Below, in pieces: positions 36,787 through 45,301 of a DNA stretch of 64,000 nt. The translations under genes were made by a program, and so were the position numbers. The notes beneath the pieces were generated by a model. The model worked only from the letters and a program-made list of their open reading frames with translations. It was not told where the DNA came from and made no database searches. Within the stretch, counting starts at the first letter, position 1. Every line of letters starts with the position of its first letter. The stretch is from Calothrix sp. PCC 6303 (GTDB lineage Bacteria; Cyanobacteriota; Cyanobacteriia; Cyanobacteriales; Nostocaceae): NCBI RefSeq assembly GCF_000317435.1, contig NC_019751.1, positions 186,001-250,000 on the forward strand. Direction: 5' to 3'.

Positions 36787-36836
36787 ATCAGCTAATTAAG
36801 ACTATATCTCCTTTGCCAGAAGTAATTCTTTCAATC

Positions 36837-36868
36837 GTAGAGGTATTAAAACTATGCCTCTACTTTTG
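36837..36868 (+). terminator. Candidate terminator after the LuxR-type regulator
   Basis: GTAGAGG...CCTCTAC, seven perfect pairs, followed by TTTT, about 50 bases past the stop. Confidence 0.5.
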
Positions 36869-37013
36869 CCACTCTATTTTCTACTGCTGTAATTTCGCTG
36901 TGGTAGCGGTGCAAAAAAGTTTTTAGTCCTTTTATCAAAGCGCCAATTTCTCTCCGTTACAAAACTTACTCATTAGACATCTCCAGAAATTAATTATGGG
37001 TTATCCAGAACCT

Positions 37014-37045
37014 TTGTAGAGACCTAGCAATACTACGTCTCTACA
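37014..37045. repeat. GAGACG-type dispersed palindrome, copy 2
   Basis: TTGTAGAGACCTAGCAAT pairs imperfectly with ACTACGTCTCTACA. Same family as 32155-32182. Confidence 0.5.
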
Positions 37046-37125
37046 TCTTTGCCCGGAGATATCTATTACTCATTACTTATTTTTAATATCCATGTTGGAA
37101 TATTCTCAAATAGAAAATAAATAAC

Positions 37126-38865
37126 CTACTTGCCAAGCTGCAAAGCATGTAAATTTGCATATACACCATTTTTACTCATCAATTCTTCATGACTTCCACG
37201 CTCTATAATTCTTCCCTTTTGAATTACTAGTAGTATATCTGCATTCGTAATTGTACTAAGACGATGGGCAATTACAAAACTAGTACGTTCCTTTAATAAC
37301 CGAGAAATTGCCTCTTGAACTAATGCTTCGGTGCGGGTATCAATGCTGCTGGTAGCTTCATCTAAAATCAGGATGCGGGGATTAATTAAAATCGCTCTGG
37401 CAATACTAATTAATTGCTGTTGCCCTTGACTGAGACTAATTCCAGTTTCTCCCAATTTTGTGGCGTAACCTTGGGGTAAGCTAATAATAAATTCATGAAC
37501 ATTGGCAACTTGGGCTGCGGCTTCAATTTCGGCTTGGGTTGCCTCTGGCTTCCCAAAGGCGATATTCTCAGCAACTGTACCGCTAAGTAACACTGTATCC
37601 TGAAGAACGATACCGATTTGACGACGTAAACTTGCCTGGGTAACGCTGCGAACATCAATCCCGTCAATTGCCACTGTGCCTGCGGTAACATCATAAAAGC
37701 GTAAAATCAGGTTAATTATTGTGCTTTTCCCAGAACCTGTTTCCCCAACTAATGCTACTGTTTGTCCTGGTTTAGCAGTAAAGTTGATGCTTTGAAGCGC
37801 TATCTGTTCCTCACCATAGCTGAATTCCACATCAGTAAATTTCACCTCACCTTTGATGTATGGCATTTCTGTCGCATTTGCAGCATCTTGTAAAATTACA
37901 GGTTCATCCAGTAGCAGAAAGATTCTTTCCAATCCAGCGATCGCTGATTGCACTTGAGTATAGAATTGACTCAAAACTTGGATGGGTTGAAAGAACTGTT
38001 GGACGTAAAGTAAAAATGCTGTAACTGTACCAACTGTTGCTGCACCTGTAACTGCTAAATATCCCCCATAAGCCATGACACCTGCTGTTCCCAAGGTGTT
38101 TAAAAAGTCGATGGAGGGAATAAACGCAGCTGTAATTGCCACTGCTTGGACATTTGCATCGCGGTTTGCAGCATTGATAACATCAAAATTTTCGATGTTG
38201 CGCTGAATCCGATTAAAAGCCTGTGCTTCCCGCACACTATTAATATCTTCCTCCAATCGGGCGGAAAGTTGACCGATGGTTTGTCTGGTGACACGAAATC
38301 TGGTTCTTGCCCAAGTGGAAAATAAACCCGTAGCAAACACCATCAACGGGACAACAAAATTACTAACTAAACCTAATTGCAAGTTAATCGACAACATAGC
38401 GATCGCTATTCCGATTAAACTAAACAAACTGCCCACATTTTGCGCTACCGAAAACCCAAAGGTTTGTTCAACTGTATTTACGTCGTTGAGTAACCGACTC
38501 ATCAAATCACCCGATTGACTCCGATTGAAGAAACTAAGGGGTAATATTTGAATTTTTGTAAAAATATCTTGACGTAGTGCCGCTAATACACTCTGCATAA
38601 TCCAGCCAATCCGGCGGATTTGGACTCTAATTATTTGATTACCAATAAAGTAGATTCCGAGCAAAATCGTCAACATTCTCACCAAACCCTGCCAATCACC
38701 AGGTTTAATGAGATTATCAATAGACCAACCAATTAAAAAAGGTGGAGTTGCTAAACAGGTAGCGCTGAGAGTAACCAGCAATAGGACATTTAAAACCTGT
38801 TTTTTGTAAACAAAGAAATAGCGGAAGAATCTTTGTAATGTCTTGGATGGTGGTGCAAAAGTCAT
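37126..38865 (-). CDS. ABC exporter half-transporter with canonical ATPase site
   Basis: 579 residues: six-helix membrane domain (about 1-310) then ATPase domain. Walker A GETGSGKST, variant signature LSQGQQQL, Walker B ILILDEATSSID with catalytic Glu, and H-loop IAHRLSTI. Together with the 40407 gene, which has Asp in place of the catalytic Glu, it fits a heterodimeric exporter with one canonical and one degenerate site. The two genes read in the same direction but are separated by about 1.5 kb bearing three opposite-strand genes. The substrate is unknown; drug or lipid export is usual for the family. Confidence 0.9.
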   Translation of the reverse strand: MTFAPPSKTLQRFFRYFFVYKKQVLNVLLLVTLSATCLATPPFLIGWSIDNLIKPGDWQGLVRMLTILLGIYFIGNQIIRVQIRRIGWIMQSVLAALRQDIFTKIQILPLSFFNRSQSGDLMSRLLNDVNTVEQTFGFSVAQNVGSLFSLIGIAIAMLSINLQLGLVSNFVVPLMVFATGLFSTWARTRFRVTRQTIGQLSARLEEDINSVREAQAFNRIQRNIENFDVINAANRDANVQAVAITAAFIPSIDFLNTLGTAGVMAYGGYLAVTGAATVGTVTAFLLYVQQFFQPIQVLSQFYTQVQSAIAGLERIFLLLDEPVILQDAANATEMPYIKGEVKFTDVEFSYGEEQIALQSINFTAKPGQTVALVGETGSGKSTIINLILRFYDVTAGTVAIDGIDVRSVTQASLRRQIGIVLQDTVLLSGTVAENIAFGKPEATQAEIEAAAQVANVHEFIISLPQGYATKLGETGISLSQGQQQLISIARAILINPRILILDEATSSIDTRTEALVQEAISRLLKERTSFVIAHRLSTITNADILLVIQKGRIIERGSHEELMSKNGVYANLHALQLGK

Positions 38866-39155
38866 GAATAGGAGTCAGTTGGGTGTGAGGTTTGATCGAT
38901 TGGGGAGTCACCGCATTTCAATCCAGCTAATCCTTATTAGGTATTCAGAAAGGATGTTCTCAAGTTGTTCAAATCAACTCCCCATAAATATACAGTTTAA
39001 CCAAAGCAATCGTTAGTCTCAGTTTGACTGAGATAATTCCAGTCAAATCGTAGGTATAATTCATCTTATCAGTGTTGAAATTGGTTTCGCTAACAATTTG
39101 CTAGATATTATCGGTACAATGAGATTACAGTATGGGTGCAGAATTTGTTTAAGAT

Positions 39156-39569
39156 ATGGCACGCGATCTTTTTCACAACATAGTTAGGTCTGCGCTAGAA
39201 AAAGATGGGTGGATGATTACAGATGATCCATTAAGCATCCGTTGTGGTGGGGTTGATATTCAAATAGACTTAGGTCTTGAAAAACTTTTGGCAGCAGAAA
39301 AAGGTACAGAGAAAATAGCTGTTGAGATTAAAAACTTTGTCAGTGCCTCCAAAATTTCTGAATTTCATACGGCACTAGGGCAGTTTATTAATTATCGCAC
39401 GGCATTACGTACAGAAGATCCAGAGAGAATTTTATATTTAGCGGTTCCATCACTAATTTATCATGACTTTTTTAATCTACCTTTTACTCAAATAGTTGTA
39501 AGTGAAAATAACTTAAAAATTATTGTTTATGATATCGAGAAGGAGGAGATTATCGCATGGAAAAACTAG
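39156..39569 (+). CDS. xisH: XisH-family protein (fdxN-element excision factor type)
   Basis: 137 residues matching XisH of the fdxN-element excision controlling factors: MARDLFHNIVRSALEKDGW start, then a PD-(D/E)xK-like core GGVDIQIDLG ... KIAVEIKNF (Asp ... Glu-x-Lys). Relatives are found in many cyanobacteria with XisI, often far from any excision element and resembling a toxin-antitoxin or restriction-like pair. Stop and xisI start overlap by 13 bases. The pair lies between the two halves of an ABC exporter. No recombinase (xisF) is in the window. Confidence 0.85.
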   Translation: MARDLFHNIVRSALEKDGWMITDDPLSIRCGGVDIQIDLGLEKLLAAEKGTEKIAVEIKNFVSASKISEFHTALGQFINYRTALRTEDPERILYLAVPSLIYHDFFNLPFTQIVVSENNLKIIVYDIEKEEIIAWKN

Positions 39570-39892
39570 AGAAATATCGAGAAAATGTCAAGCAAATATT
39601 AACTAAATATTCTCAATATAAACCAAGTTATGGAGAAGTTGAGGTAGAGCAAATATTTGATACCGAACGCGATCGCTATCAAATTTTGAGTGTGGGTTGG
39701 AATAATCAAAAGCGAATTTATGGTTGTATGATGCACCTAGATATTAAAGATGAGAAAATTTGGATTCAGCAAAATACAACTGAAGTTGATATTGCCACCG
39801 AGTTAGTTGAGATGGGAGTACCAAAGTATGATATTGTGATTGGCTTTCACACTCCAAAAATGCGGCAGTTGATAGATTTTGGTGTGGCTTAA
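39557..39892 (+). CDS. xisI: XisI-family protein
   Basis: 111 residues; typical XisI features include KLEKYRENVKQILTKY, DTERDRYQILSVGWNNQKRI and the end GVPKYDIVIGFHTPKMRQL. It is known in Anabaena as a controlling factor for excision of the fdxN element, working with XisH and the recombinase XisF. Here it overlaps xisH by 13 bases, implying coupled translation. In the absence of xisF, a role in excision cannot be assumed; it may act as the neutralising partner of the nuclease-like XisH. Confidence 0.88.
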   Translation: MEKLEKYRENVKQILTKYSQYKPSYGEVEVEQIFDTERDRYQILSVGWNNQKRIYGCMMHLDIKDEKIWIQQNTTEVDIATELVEMGVPKYDIVIGFHTPKMRQLIDFGVA

Positions 39893-40045
39893 GATAGCTG
39901 TCTCAATGTTGCGATACCTACGGTGGTAAACTACGCGCTTAATATCTAAGCGTAGTTGAAAATTTGTGAGTTTCCCAGTCACTTACGACAGAAGTGCGAT
40001 CGCACTTGACAATTCAGACAGTCGCTACAAGCTTGATCAAAATGT

Positions 40046-40276
40046 ATGATTCCAATTGGAAAATTAGGATGTGTCTTAAGCGGAGAATACGAGGGATGGT
40101 ATGTTTTAGTACAAGATGATCCTAAAAATACTGGCGGATACTACATTTACATTAGTAAAAGCAAGAGTTTTAACTCTCCTCTTTCTGAAGGCTATGATTA
40201 CTGGCTTCAAAGCGAGTTTGACTTACCAGAGTTCTTTAAAAATTGGGAAGTAGAGTGGAATTTCATCCATTTGTAG
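40046..40276 (+). CDS. Small hypothetical protein, possibly immunity-like
   Basis: 76 residues, Trp/Tyr-rich and acidic (KLGCVLSGEYEGWYVLVQDD, GYDYWLQSEFDLPEFFKNW). Composition and size are like small immunity or DUF proteins found in accessory loci. It follows xisI on the same strand after 153 bases and may be part of the same insert. No partner or ribosome binding site is obvious. I do not recognise a family. Confidence 0.5.
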   Translation: MIPIGKLGCVLSGEYEGWYVLVQDDPKNTGGYYIYISKSKSFNSPLSEGYDYWLQSEFDLPEFFKNWEVEWNFIHL

Positions 40277-40406
40277 TAAAATTGTATCGATTCGCAGGTT
40301 GGTGAAGACGCACAACAATCTGTAAACTAAATTAACAATCTCCAATGCGTCGTAACCCAACATTTGACCAACGATTATTTAACATTTAACGAAGTAGCCT
40401 AATTTT

Positions 40407-42158
40407 TCATTTAATTTGAGATTCTAAAATAGAACCATAAAGTGAACTACTCTTCATCAATTCTTCGTGGGTTCCTTGTGCAACTATTTCTCCTCCATCT
40501 AATAGTAAAATTCGATCAGCGTTGCGGATGGTACTGATACGTTGGGCAACTACAAAAGTCGTACAAGCGCGACTATGCATTAATTTGTCCAGTGATTGAT
40601 AGATTTCGCTGGCTGTTTTAGCATCAACAGCAGAGGTACTATCATCTAAAATTAAAATGCGGCAATCTGCTAACAGAGTCCTGGCAATTGCTACCCGTTG
40701 CTTTTGTCCACCTGATAAACCGATACCCCTTTCCCCCACCAGACTTTCGTAACCTTGTGGTAAACCAGCGATAAAGTCGTGGATGCGGGCAAATTTTGCC
40801 ACCTTAATGACATCCTCAATTGGTGCATCAGGAACCGCATAAGCAATGTTATCGCGGATGGTGCCACTAAAAAGCCTTGATTCTTGGAACACGATACCGA
40901 TATGCGATCGCATACTCTCCAAAGTGAAGTTTTTCACATTTGTGCCATCTATGCGAATTTCTCCATCTGTCACATCATAAAAACGTGGAATTAAATTCAC
41001 TAGCGTGGTTTTACCTGCACCTGTTGTTCCTAAAATTGCCACCAATTCATTGGGTTTGGCTTCAAAACAGATATTTTTCAGAGCGTAATTTTCAGTTCCC
41101 GGATACCGAAATGAGACATTTTCAAAAGTAACTCTTCCCCGACAATTATTCCAGGGAACCGCGTTTTTAGCATCCTTAATTTCCACCTCAGTATCAATTA
41201 CTTCATACATCCTTGCTGCTGAAGCCGCAGCTTGGGCAATAATTGGTGCTGCAAAACCGATTTGGAGTATTGGTTGTAAGATAAATGCTAAGTAGGAATT
41301 GAAAGCTACTAACTCCCCAATGGAAAATTGCCGATTGATGACAGCATTCCCCCCATAACCCACCACCACCAACACCACCAAGTTACTCAGTAGAAATAAA
41401 TTTGGGAAAGTCCCACTAATTGCTTTGACAGTTTTTAAGTTTGCGGCTAGTAACTCTTGATTTTTCTCTGTATATCTTTTTACTTCTCTCTCTTCGCGGA
41501 CATAAGCCTTAATTGTCCGCACCCCCGCTAAATTCTCTTTAAGAACTCCATTTAACTCCCCCAATACCTGCCGTGCTACCCGAAACAACATCCCAGTTTT
41601 TGAGAAAAACCAAAACATCAAACCCATTGCTAAGGGTACCACCGTCAAAGCAATCAAAGCCAATCGCCAATTCATTACCAATAGAATTACGGAAACAGTG
41701 AGTAGCGTAACTATCGAACTGAGCAATTGTAATAAAGTCGCACCCACAAACGTGCGAATCTGTTCAATATCACTAGTAACACGGGTTAGTAACTGGGAAG
41801 TGGGAGCGCGGTCGTGATAACTAAAACTGAGGTACTGTACCTTACTAAATAACTGATTTCGCAACTTATATGCAACCCCCTGTGCAACCGCTTCCGACCA
41901 AAAACTTTGTCCGAAACTAAATAATCCGCGTCCGAATGCGATCGCAACTAGCAATCCACCTACCAAAAACACTACCTGTAGATCCTTTTTGGCAATTCCT
42001 TCATCAATCCCCCAGCGAAATAACTGTGGGGTGATGGCATTTGCCACGATGAACATTAACAAGCTCAAAATAGCCCCCAAACTCATCCAACGGTAAGCAT
42101 TGAGGTAAACTAAAGCCCGCTTGAGAGACTGCATAGGGGATGCTGGAGATGCGTTCAT
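40407..42158 (-). CDS. ABC exporter half-transporter with degenerate ATPase site
   Basis: 583 residues: six-helix membrane domain (about 1-325) then ATPase domain. Walker A GTTGAGKTT, signature LSGGQKQR and Walker B ILILDDSTSAVD, where the usual catalytic Glu is Asp, as in the partner subunit of heterodimeric exporters. Where the H-loop His is expected, Gln stands instead (FVVAQRISTI). It is upstream of the canonical half (37126-38865) in transcription order. The pair was presumably adjacent before the xisHI/76-residue insertion on the other strand. Confidence 0.9.
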   Translation of the reverse strand: MNASPASPMQSLKRALVYLNAYRWMSLGAILSLLMFIVANAITPQLFRWGIDEGIAKKDLQVVFLVGGLLVAIAFGRGLFSFGQSFWSEAVAQGVAYKLRNQLFSKVQYLSFSYHDRAPTSQLLTRVTSDIEQIRTFVGATLLQLLSSIVTLLTVSVILLVMNWRLALIALTVVPLAMGLMFWFFSKTGMLFRVARQVLGELNGVLKENLAGVRTIKAYVREEREVKRYTEKNQELLAANLKTVKAISGTFPNLFLLSNLVVLVVVGYGGNAVINRQFSIGELVAFNSYLAFILQPILQIGFAAPIIAQAAASAARMYEVIDTEVEIKDAKNAVPWNNCRGRVTFENVSFRYPGTENYALKNICFEAKPNELVAILGTTGAGKTTLVNLIPRFYDVTDGEIRIDGTNVKNFTLESMRSHIGIVFQESRLFSGTIRDNIAYAVPDAPIEDVIKVAKFARIHDFIAGLPQGYESLVGERGIGLSGGQKQRVAIARTLLADCRILILDDSTSAVDAKTASEIYQSLDKLMHSRACTTFVVAQRISTIRNADRILLLDGGEIVAQGTHEELMKSSSLYGSILESQIK

Positions 42159-42469
42159 GGAAAGTTAGGTAAGGAGGATACAGGAGAAATCAAGATTTCA
42201 ATGCTACATCGACATAGAGCGAAACCCGTGCTGAGTAGCCAGAGATCCTAAGCATATAACTAACCGTTGATTTGGTGCAGGCGATCGCAGAAAAAGGGAC
42301 AAATAACTTGCAAACAAGGATTATCATTCTAGCAACCCCATCTTACTAGCCGTCCGGCTTGCACAGGCTCGCAATCTACAAAACTTGATTGCTTAATAAA
42401 AATTTCTGTCATACTTGTAAGTAGATATACATAAGGTAATTTCTATATTTCTATATCTACTTTGAATTT
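42159..42469. other. Divergent intergenic region
   Basis: 311 bases between the ABC exporter gene and the NTPase gene. Contains one HIP1-like site at about 42282 and the inverted repeat at 42420-42461 listed separately. No gene seen. Confidence 0.5.
42420..42461. promoter_or_regulatory. Inverted repeat just upstream of the NTPase gene
   Basis: AGTAGATATA and TATATCTACT, ten perfect pairs with a 22-base spacer, ending eight bases before the ATG. It could be an operator or a leader hairpin hiding the start. By eye. Confidence 0.4.
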
Positions 42470-44890
42470 ATGGTAACTGTAACACTGACGACTGTTGCTA
42501 CTGCGATCGCAACTACACTTTGGACTAAAGCACAGGAGAAAATCGGCGAAAATCTCGGCGATGCTACATGGACGCTAGGTGGTAAGTTAATAGAAAAGCT
42601 CCGCCAAAAGAATAAATCACCATTACTCACCAGTGCTGTTGAGGGAAATGAACCGCAGCGTTTGGATTATGGTCAAGCAGTGCTGGAACTGACAGCAGCA
42701 GCAGATGCAGACTCAGAAATTGCTCAAGCTGTTTTAGAAGTCGAAGCAGCAGTCAACAATGACCAATCTGAGAATGGGAAGGAAATTAAAAAATTAGCAG
42801 ATGAAATCAAATCACAGCCATCAGTTATCAACAACTTTGCAAAGTTAGCAGAAGAAATAAAAGCTGAAAAAGGTGCAATGGTTGCCCAAAAAATCGACAT
42901 TGGGACACAGAACAACACTTACAACTGACTACAGTCGTCTCCAGGGGAGGATGGGACAAAGTTAACTCCCAATGATTGGCGTGAAGTCTGCTGTAAAATG
43001 CTGGCAGAACGGCGAAAGCTGACTACAAATCCTCTGACATCAACTGAAGGGGTTGCCCTACAAGTTGATGATGTTTACGTACCACTGGGATTAATTGAGC
43101 GCAAAAAAACATCCAAGCGTCAAGGTGATATTTCTCCAGAACAGGGTTCACAACTGTACAAAGAGACAGAAATCACCAAAACGTTTGAGCATGATGCTTT
43201 TCTTGAAGAAGTTCTCAAACAGCAGAACACACCCAAAAGTAAAGGTAAACGAATTGCCATTATTGGCGAACCTGGTGCAGGAAAAACAACACTGTTACAG
43301 CAAATTGCTGATTGGGTATCCCGTGAGATTCACCAGTCGATTGTGATTTGGGTATCTTTAGCAGATTTGCGAGAGAAGGAACTAAAATCTTATCTATTCG
43401 AGACTTGGTTAACTCAAGTCGCTGAGAAAACAGGTAAAGCTGAAGCCACTAAGCAACTCAAGGATGATTTTGTTGATCTGTTCAAGCAAAATAATGTGTG
43501 GCTGCTGCTAGATGGATTAGATGAAATGTCGGCATCTAATCCTCTCACAGAAATTGCCCGACAATTTCGTGAAGCCGGGTTAATTTCTCCAGCGCGAATT
43601 GTGTTGACTTGTCGGGTTAATCTGTGGGATAGCAGTATTAATGCACTTGATGATTTTGATATTTATCGCAGTTTAGATTTTTCTTATCCAAAAGATGTAG
43701 AGAAATTTATTTACAAATGGTTCAATAAAATTGAAATTCCCGAAACTGGGAAGCAGTTATGCAGTGCGTTGAAAGAACCAGGTAAAGAACGGATTCAGGA
43801 TTTAGTCAAAAATCCTTTGCGGTTGACACTACTGTGCTTAAATTGGCAATCAGGAAATGGTAAATTACCCGATACCCAAGCGGGACTCTATCAGCAATTT
43901 GTTGATGACTTCTACAAGTGGAAAACAAACGAATTTGCTACAACACCTCAGCAGCGTCAGCAACTCAATGTCAAACTAGGGGAATTGGCTAAAACAGCAA
44001 TAGATAAAGAAGCAACCCGTTTTCGCTTGCGGCAGGATTTTGTCAGTCAGTTTTTGGGAGATGCTGATGATGAAAATTCGCTGTTCAAATTGGCACTAAA
44101 TCGCGGCTGGTTGAACTGCGTAGGAATGGATACAAATAGAAAACCTGTTTACGCTTTCTTTCATGCTTCATTTCAAGAATACTTTGCTGCTTTAGCAATT
44201 GATGACTGGCATTTCTTTCTTAATCATGTTTCCAAAAATCCTAGTCAAGGAACTTATCGCATTTTTGAACCGCAATGGAAGCAAACAATATTACTTTGGT
44301 TAGGGCGAGAAGAAGAAAACCAAGAAAACCTTAAACAGCAAAAGCAAGAGTTTATTGATGCTTTAGTTAATTTTAAAGATGGATGTAGTAATGGGAATAA
44401 AAATCCTATAGATAAAGGATTTTATGAATATCGCACTTATTTTTTAGGCGCAGCAGGAATTGCCGAGTTTAGGGATGCTTTTCAAGCAGACCAAATAGTA
44501 GCACAAATTGTCAAGTGGTGCTTTGGTTATTTCAATATCAAAAAACAGAAGTGGACACACTTTCAGTATCTAAATGAAGCTATATTAGCATTACAACAGA
44601 CAGACCGTACAAAAGCTATTGCCGCATTAGTGCAACTGTTGCAATCAAAAGATGTGGATGAGTACACCCGTAGTGATGCAGCAAAAATTTTAGGGAAAAT
44701 CAACCCAGGGAATGAACAAGGGATTGCTACCTTCATGCAACTGTTGCAATTAACAGATGTGGATGACTTCACTCGTTGGTCTGTAGTAGATGTGGGAGTA
44801 TCAGCTTCCCCTTTTAAGCTCCAATTAACAGATAATGTGGATAACTTCACCCGTTGGCAGACAGCATCTAGCTTAGGGACTTGCAATTAA
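42470..44890 (+). pseudogene. NACHT-type STAND NTPase gene, split by TGA and cut at the 3' end by a MITE
   Basis: Residues 1-152 (42470-42928) form a small helical N-terminal effector-like part. An in-frame TGA at 42926-42928 follows, and the same frame then stays open through LQSSPGEDGTKLTPNDWREV into the NACHT region (a 630-codon stretch from ATG 42998). That part has Walker A GEPGAGKTT, Walker B VWLLLDGLDEM and EYFAALAID typical of NACHT winged-helix regions. The C-terminus begins HEAT-like repeats (AIAALVQLLQSKDVDEYTRS), which stop abruptly where the 101-bp MITE supplies the last residues GTCN and the TAA. No Shine-Dalgarno precedes 42998. It is probably a decaying immune-type NTPase; stop-codon readthrough is the alternative. 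Confidence 0.75.
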
Positions 44891-44976
44891 ATAATATACC
44901 GATATAGCAATCAGACTTTACCGTTTTATGATGGATTCACAGTTTTCATCTGGTACTTTATTTTGACGCTAGTCCC
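44876..44976 (-). mobile_element. 101-bp MITE, copy 2 (overlaps the NTPase 3' end)
   Basis: Same element as 6599-6699 in inverted orientation, identical at 95/101 positions, flanked by TTA at 44873-44875 and 44977-44979. It sits exactly between the truncated NTPase gene and the haloperoxidase fragment and provides the stop codons of both. Confidence 0.88.
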
Positions 44977-45073
44977 TTAAAACTGGTTCAGTTTGTTCAC
45001 CTTTTCCGTTGGTGTGACTAATGCGGTTAGCTTCAAGTGCGACTTCGTTCCATAGAAAAATGGGGTCTGTCAT
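44969..45073 (-). pseudogene. N-terminal fragment of a vanadium-dependent haloperoxidase-like gene
   Basis: 34 codons from the ATG at 45073: DPIFLWNEVALEANRISHTN is the typical start of cyanobacterial vanadium haloperoxidase/PAP2-type proteins. The reading ends in the MITE (TAG); the remaining several hundred residues are missing. The identification rests on a short stretch and on memory of the family start. Confidence 0.6.
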
Positions 45074-45079
45074 AGGTCT

Positions 45080-45301
45080 ATTTTCCTAATTTTTACTGAA
45101 AGTGTGCTGAGGCTCTGTGTGAAAACTTCAAAATTTTAAGTTTTGAGCTATGTGTTTATTCATCAGAGTCCTAATTGTTTCTTTCGTAAAGGCTTAGGTG
45201 CTTGTAATAATTCTTCATGAAGCATCTGCAAAAATCCCGGTGATGCGATCGCATCACCGGGAAAGTTATTATTTTCTATGGATTATCAGGATAAATCTGA
45301 A
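45080..45301. other. Intergenic remnant between haloperoxidase fragment and helicase
   Basis: A minus-strand open stretch (about 45163-45282, ending LLQAPKPLRKKQLGL then TGA) reads like the tail of a lost gene, but I do not recognise it. The HIP1-centred palindrome lies within it. Confidence 0.4.
45236..45261. repeat. 26-bp perfect palindrome centred on HIP1
   Basis: CCCGGTGATGCGA followed by its exact complement, with GCGATCGC at the centre. Could act as a terminator or be an extended HIP1 site. Confidence 0.7.

Larger units (their letters stand above)
36787..37125. other. Intergenic region between convergent genes
   Basis: 339 bases holding the terminator hairpin at 36837 and the GAGACG-type palindrome at 37014. 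No gene seen. Confidence 0.5.

Noticed and set aside
42998-44890. NACHT gene as an independent, intact gene starting at 42998
   Set aside because: There is no Shine-Dalgarno before that ATG, the same frame is open upstream to the TGA at 42926, and the effector-like N-terminus lies in the same frame.
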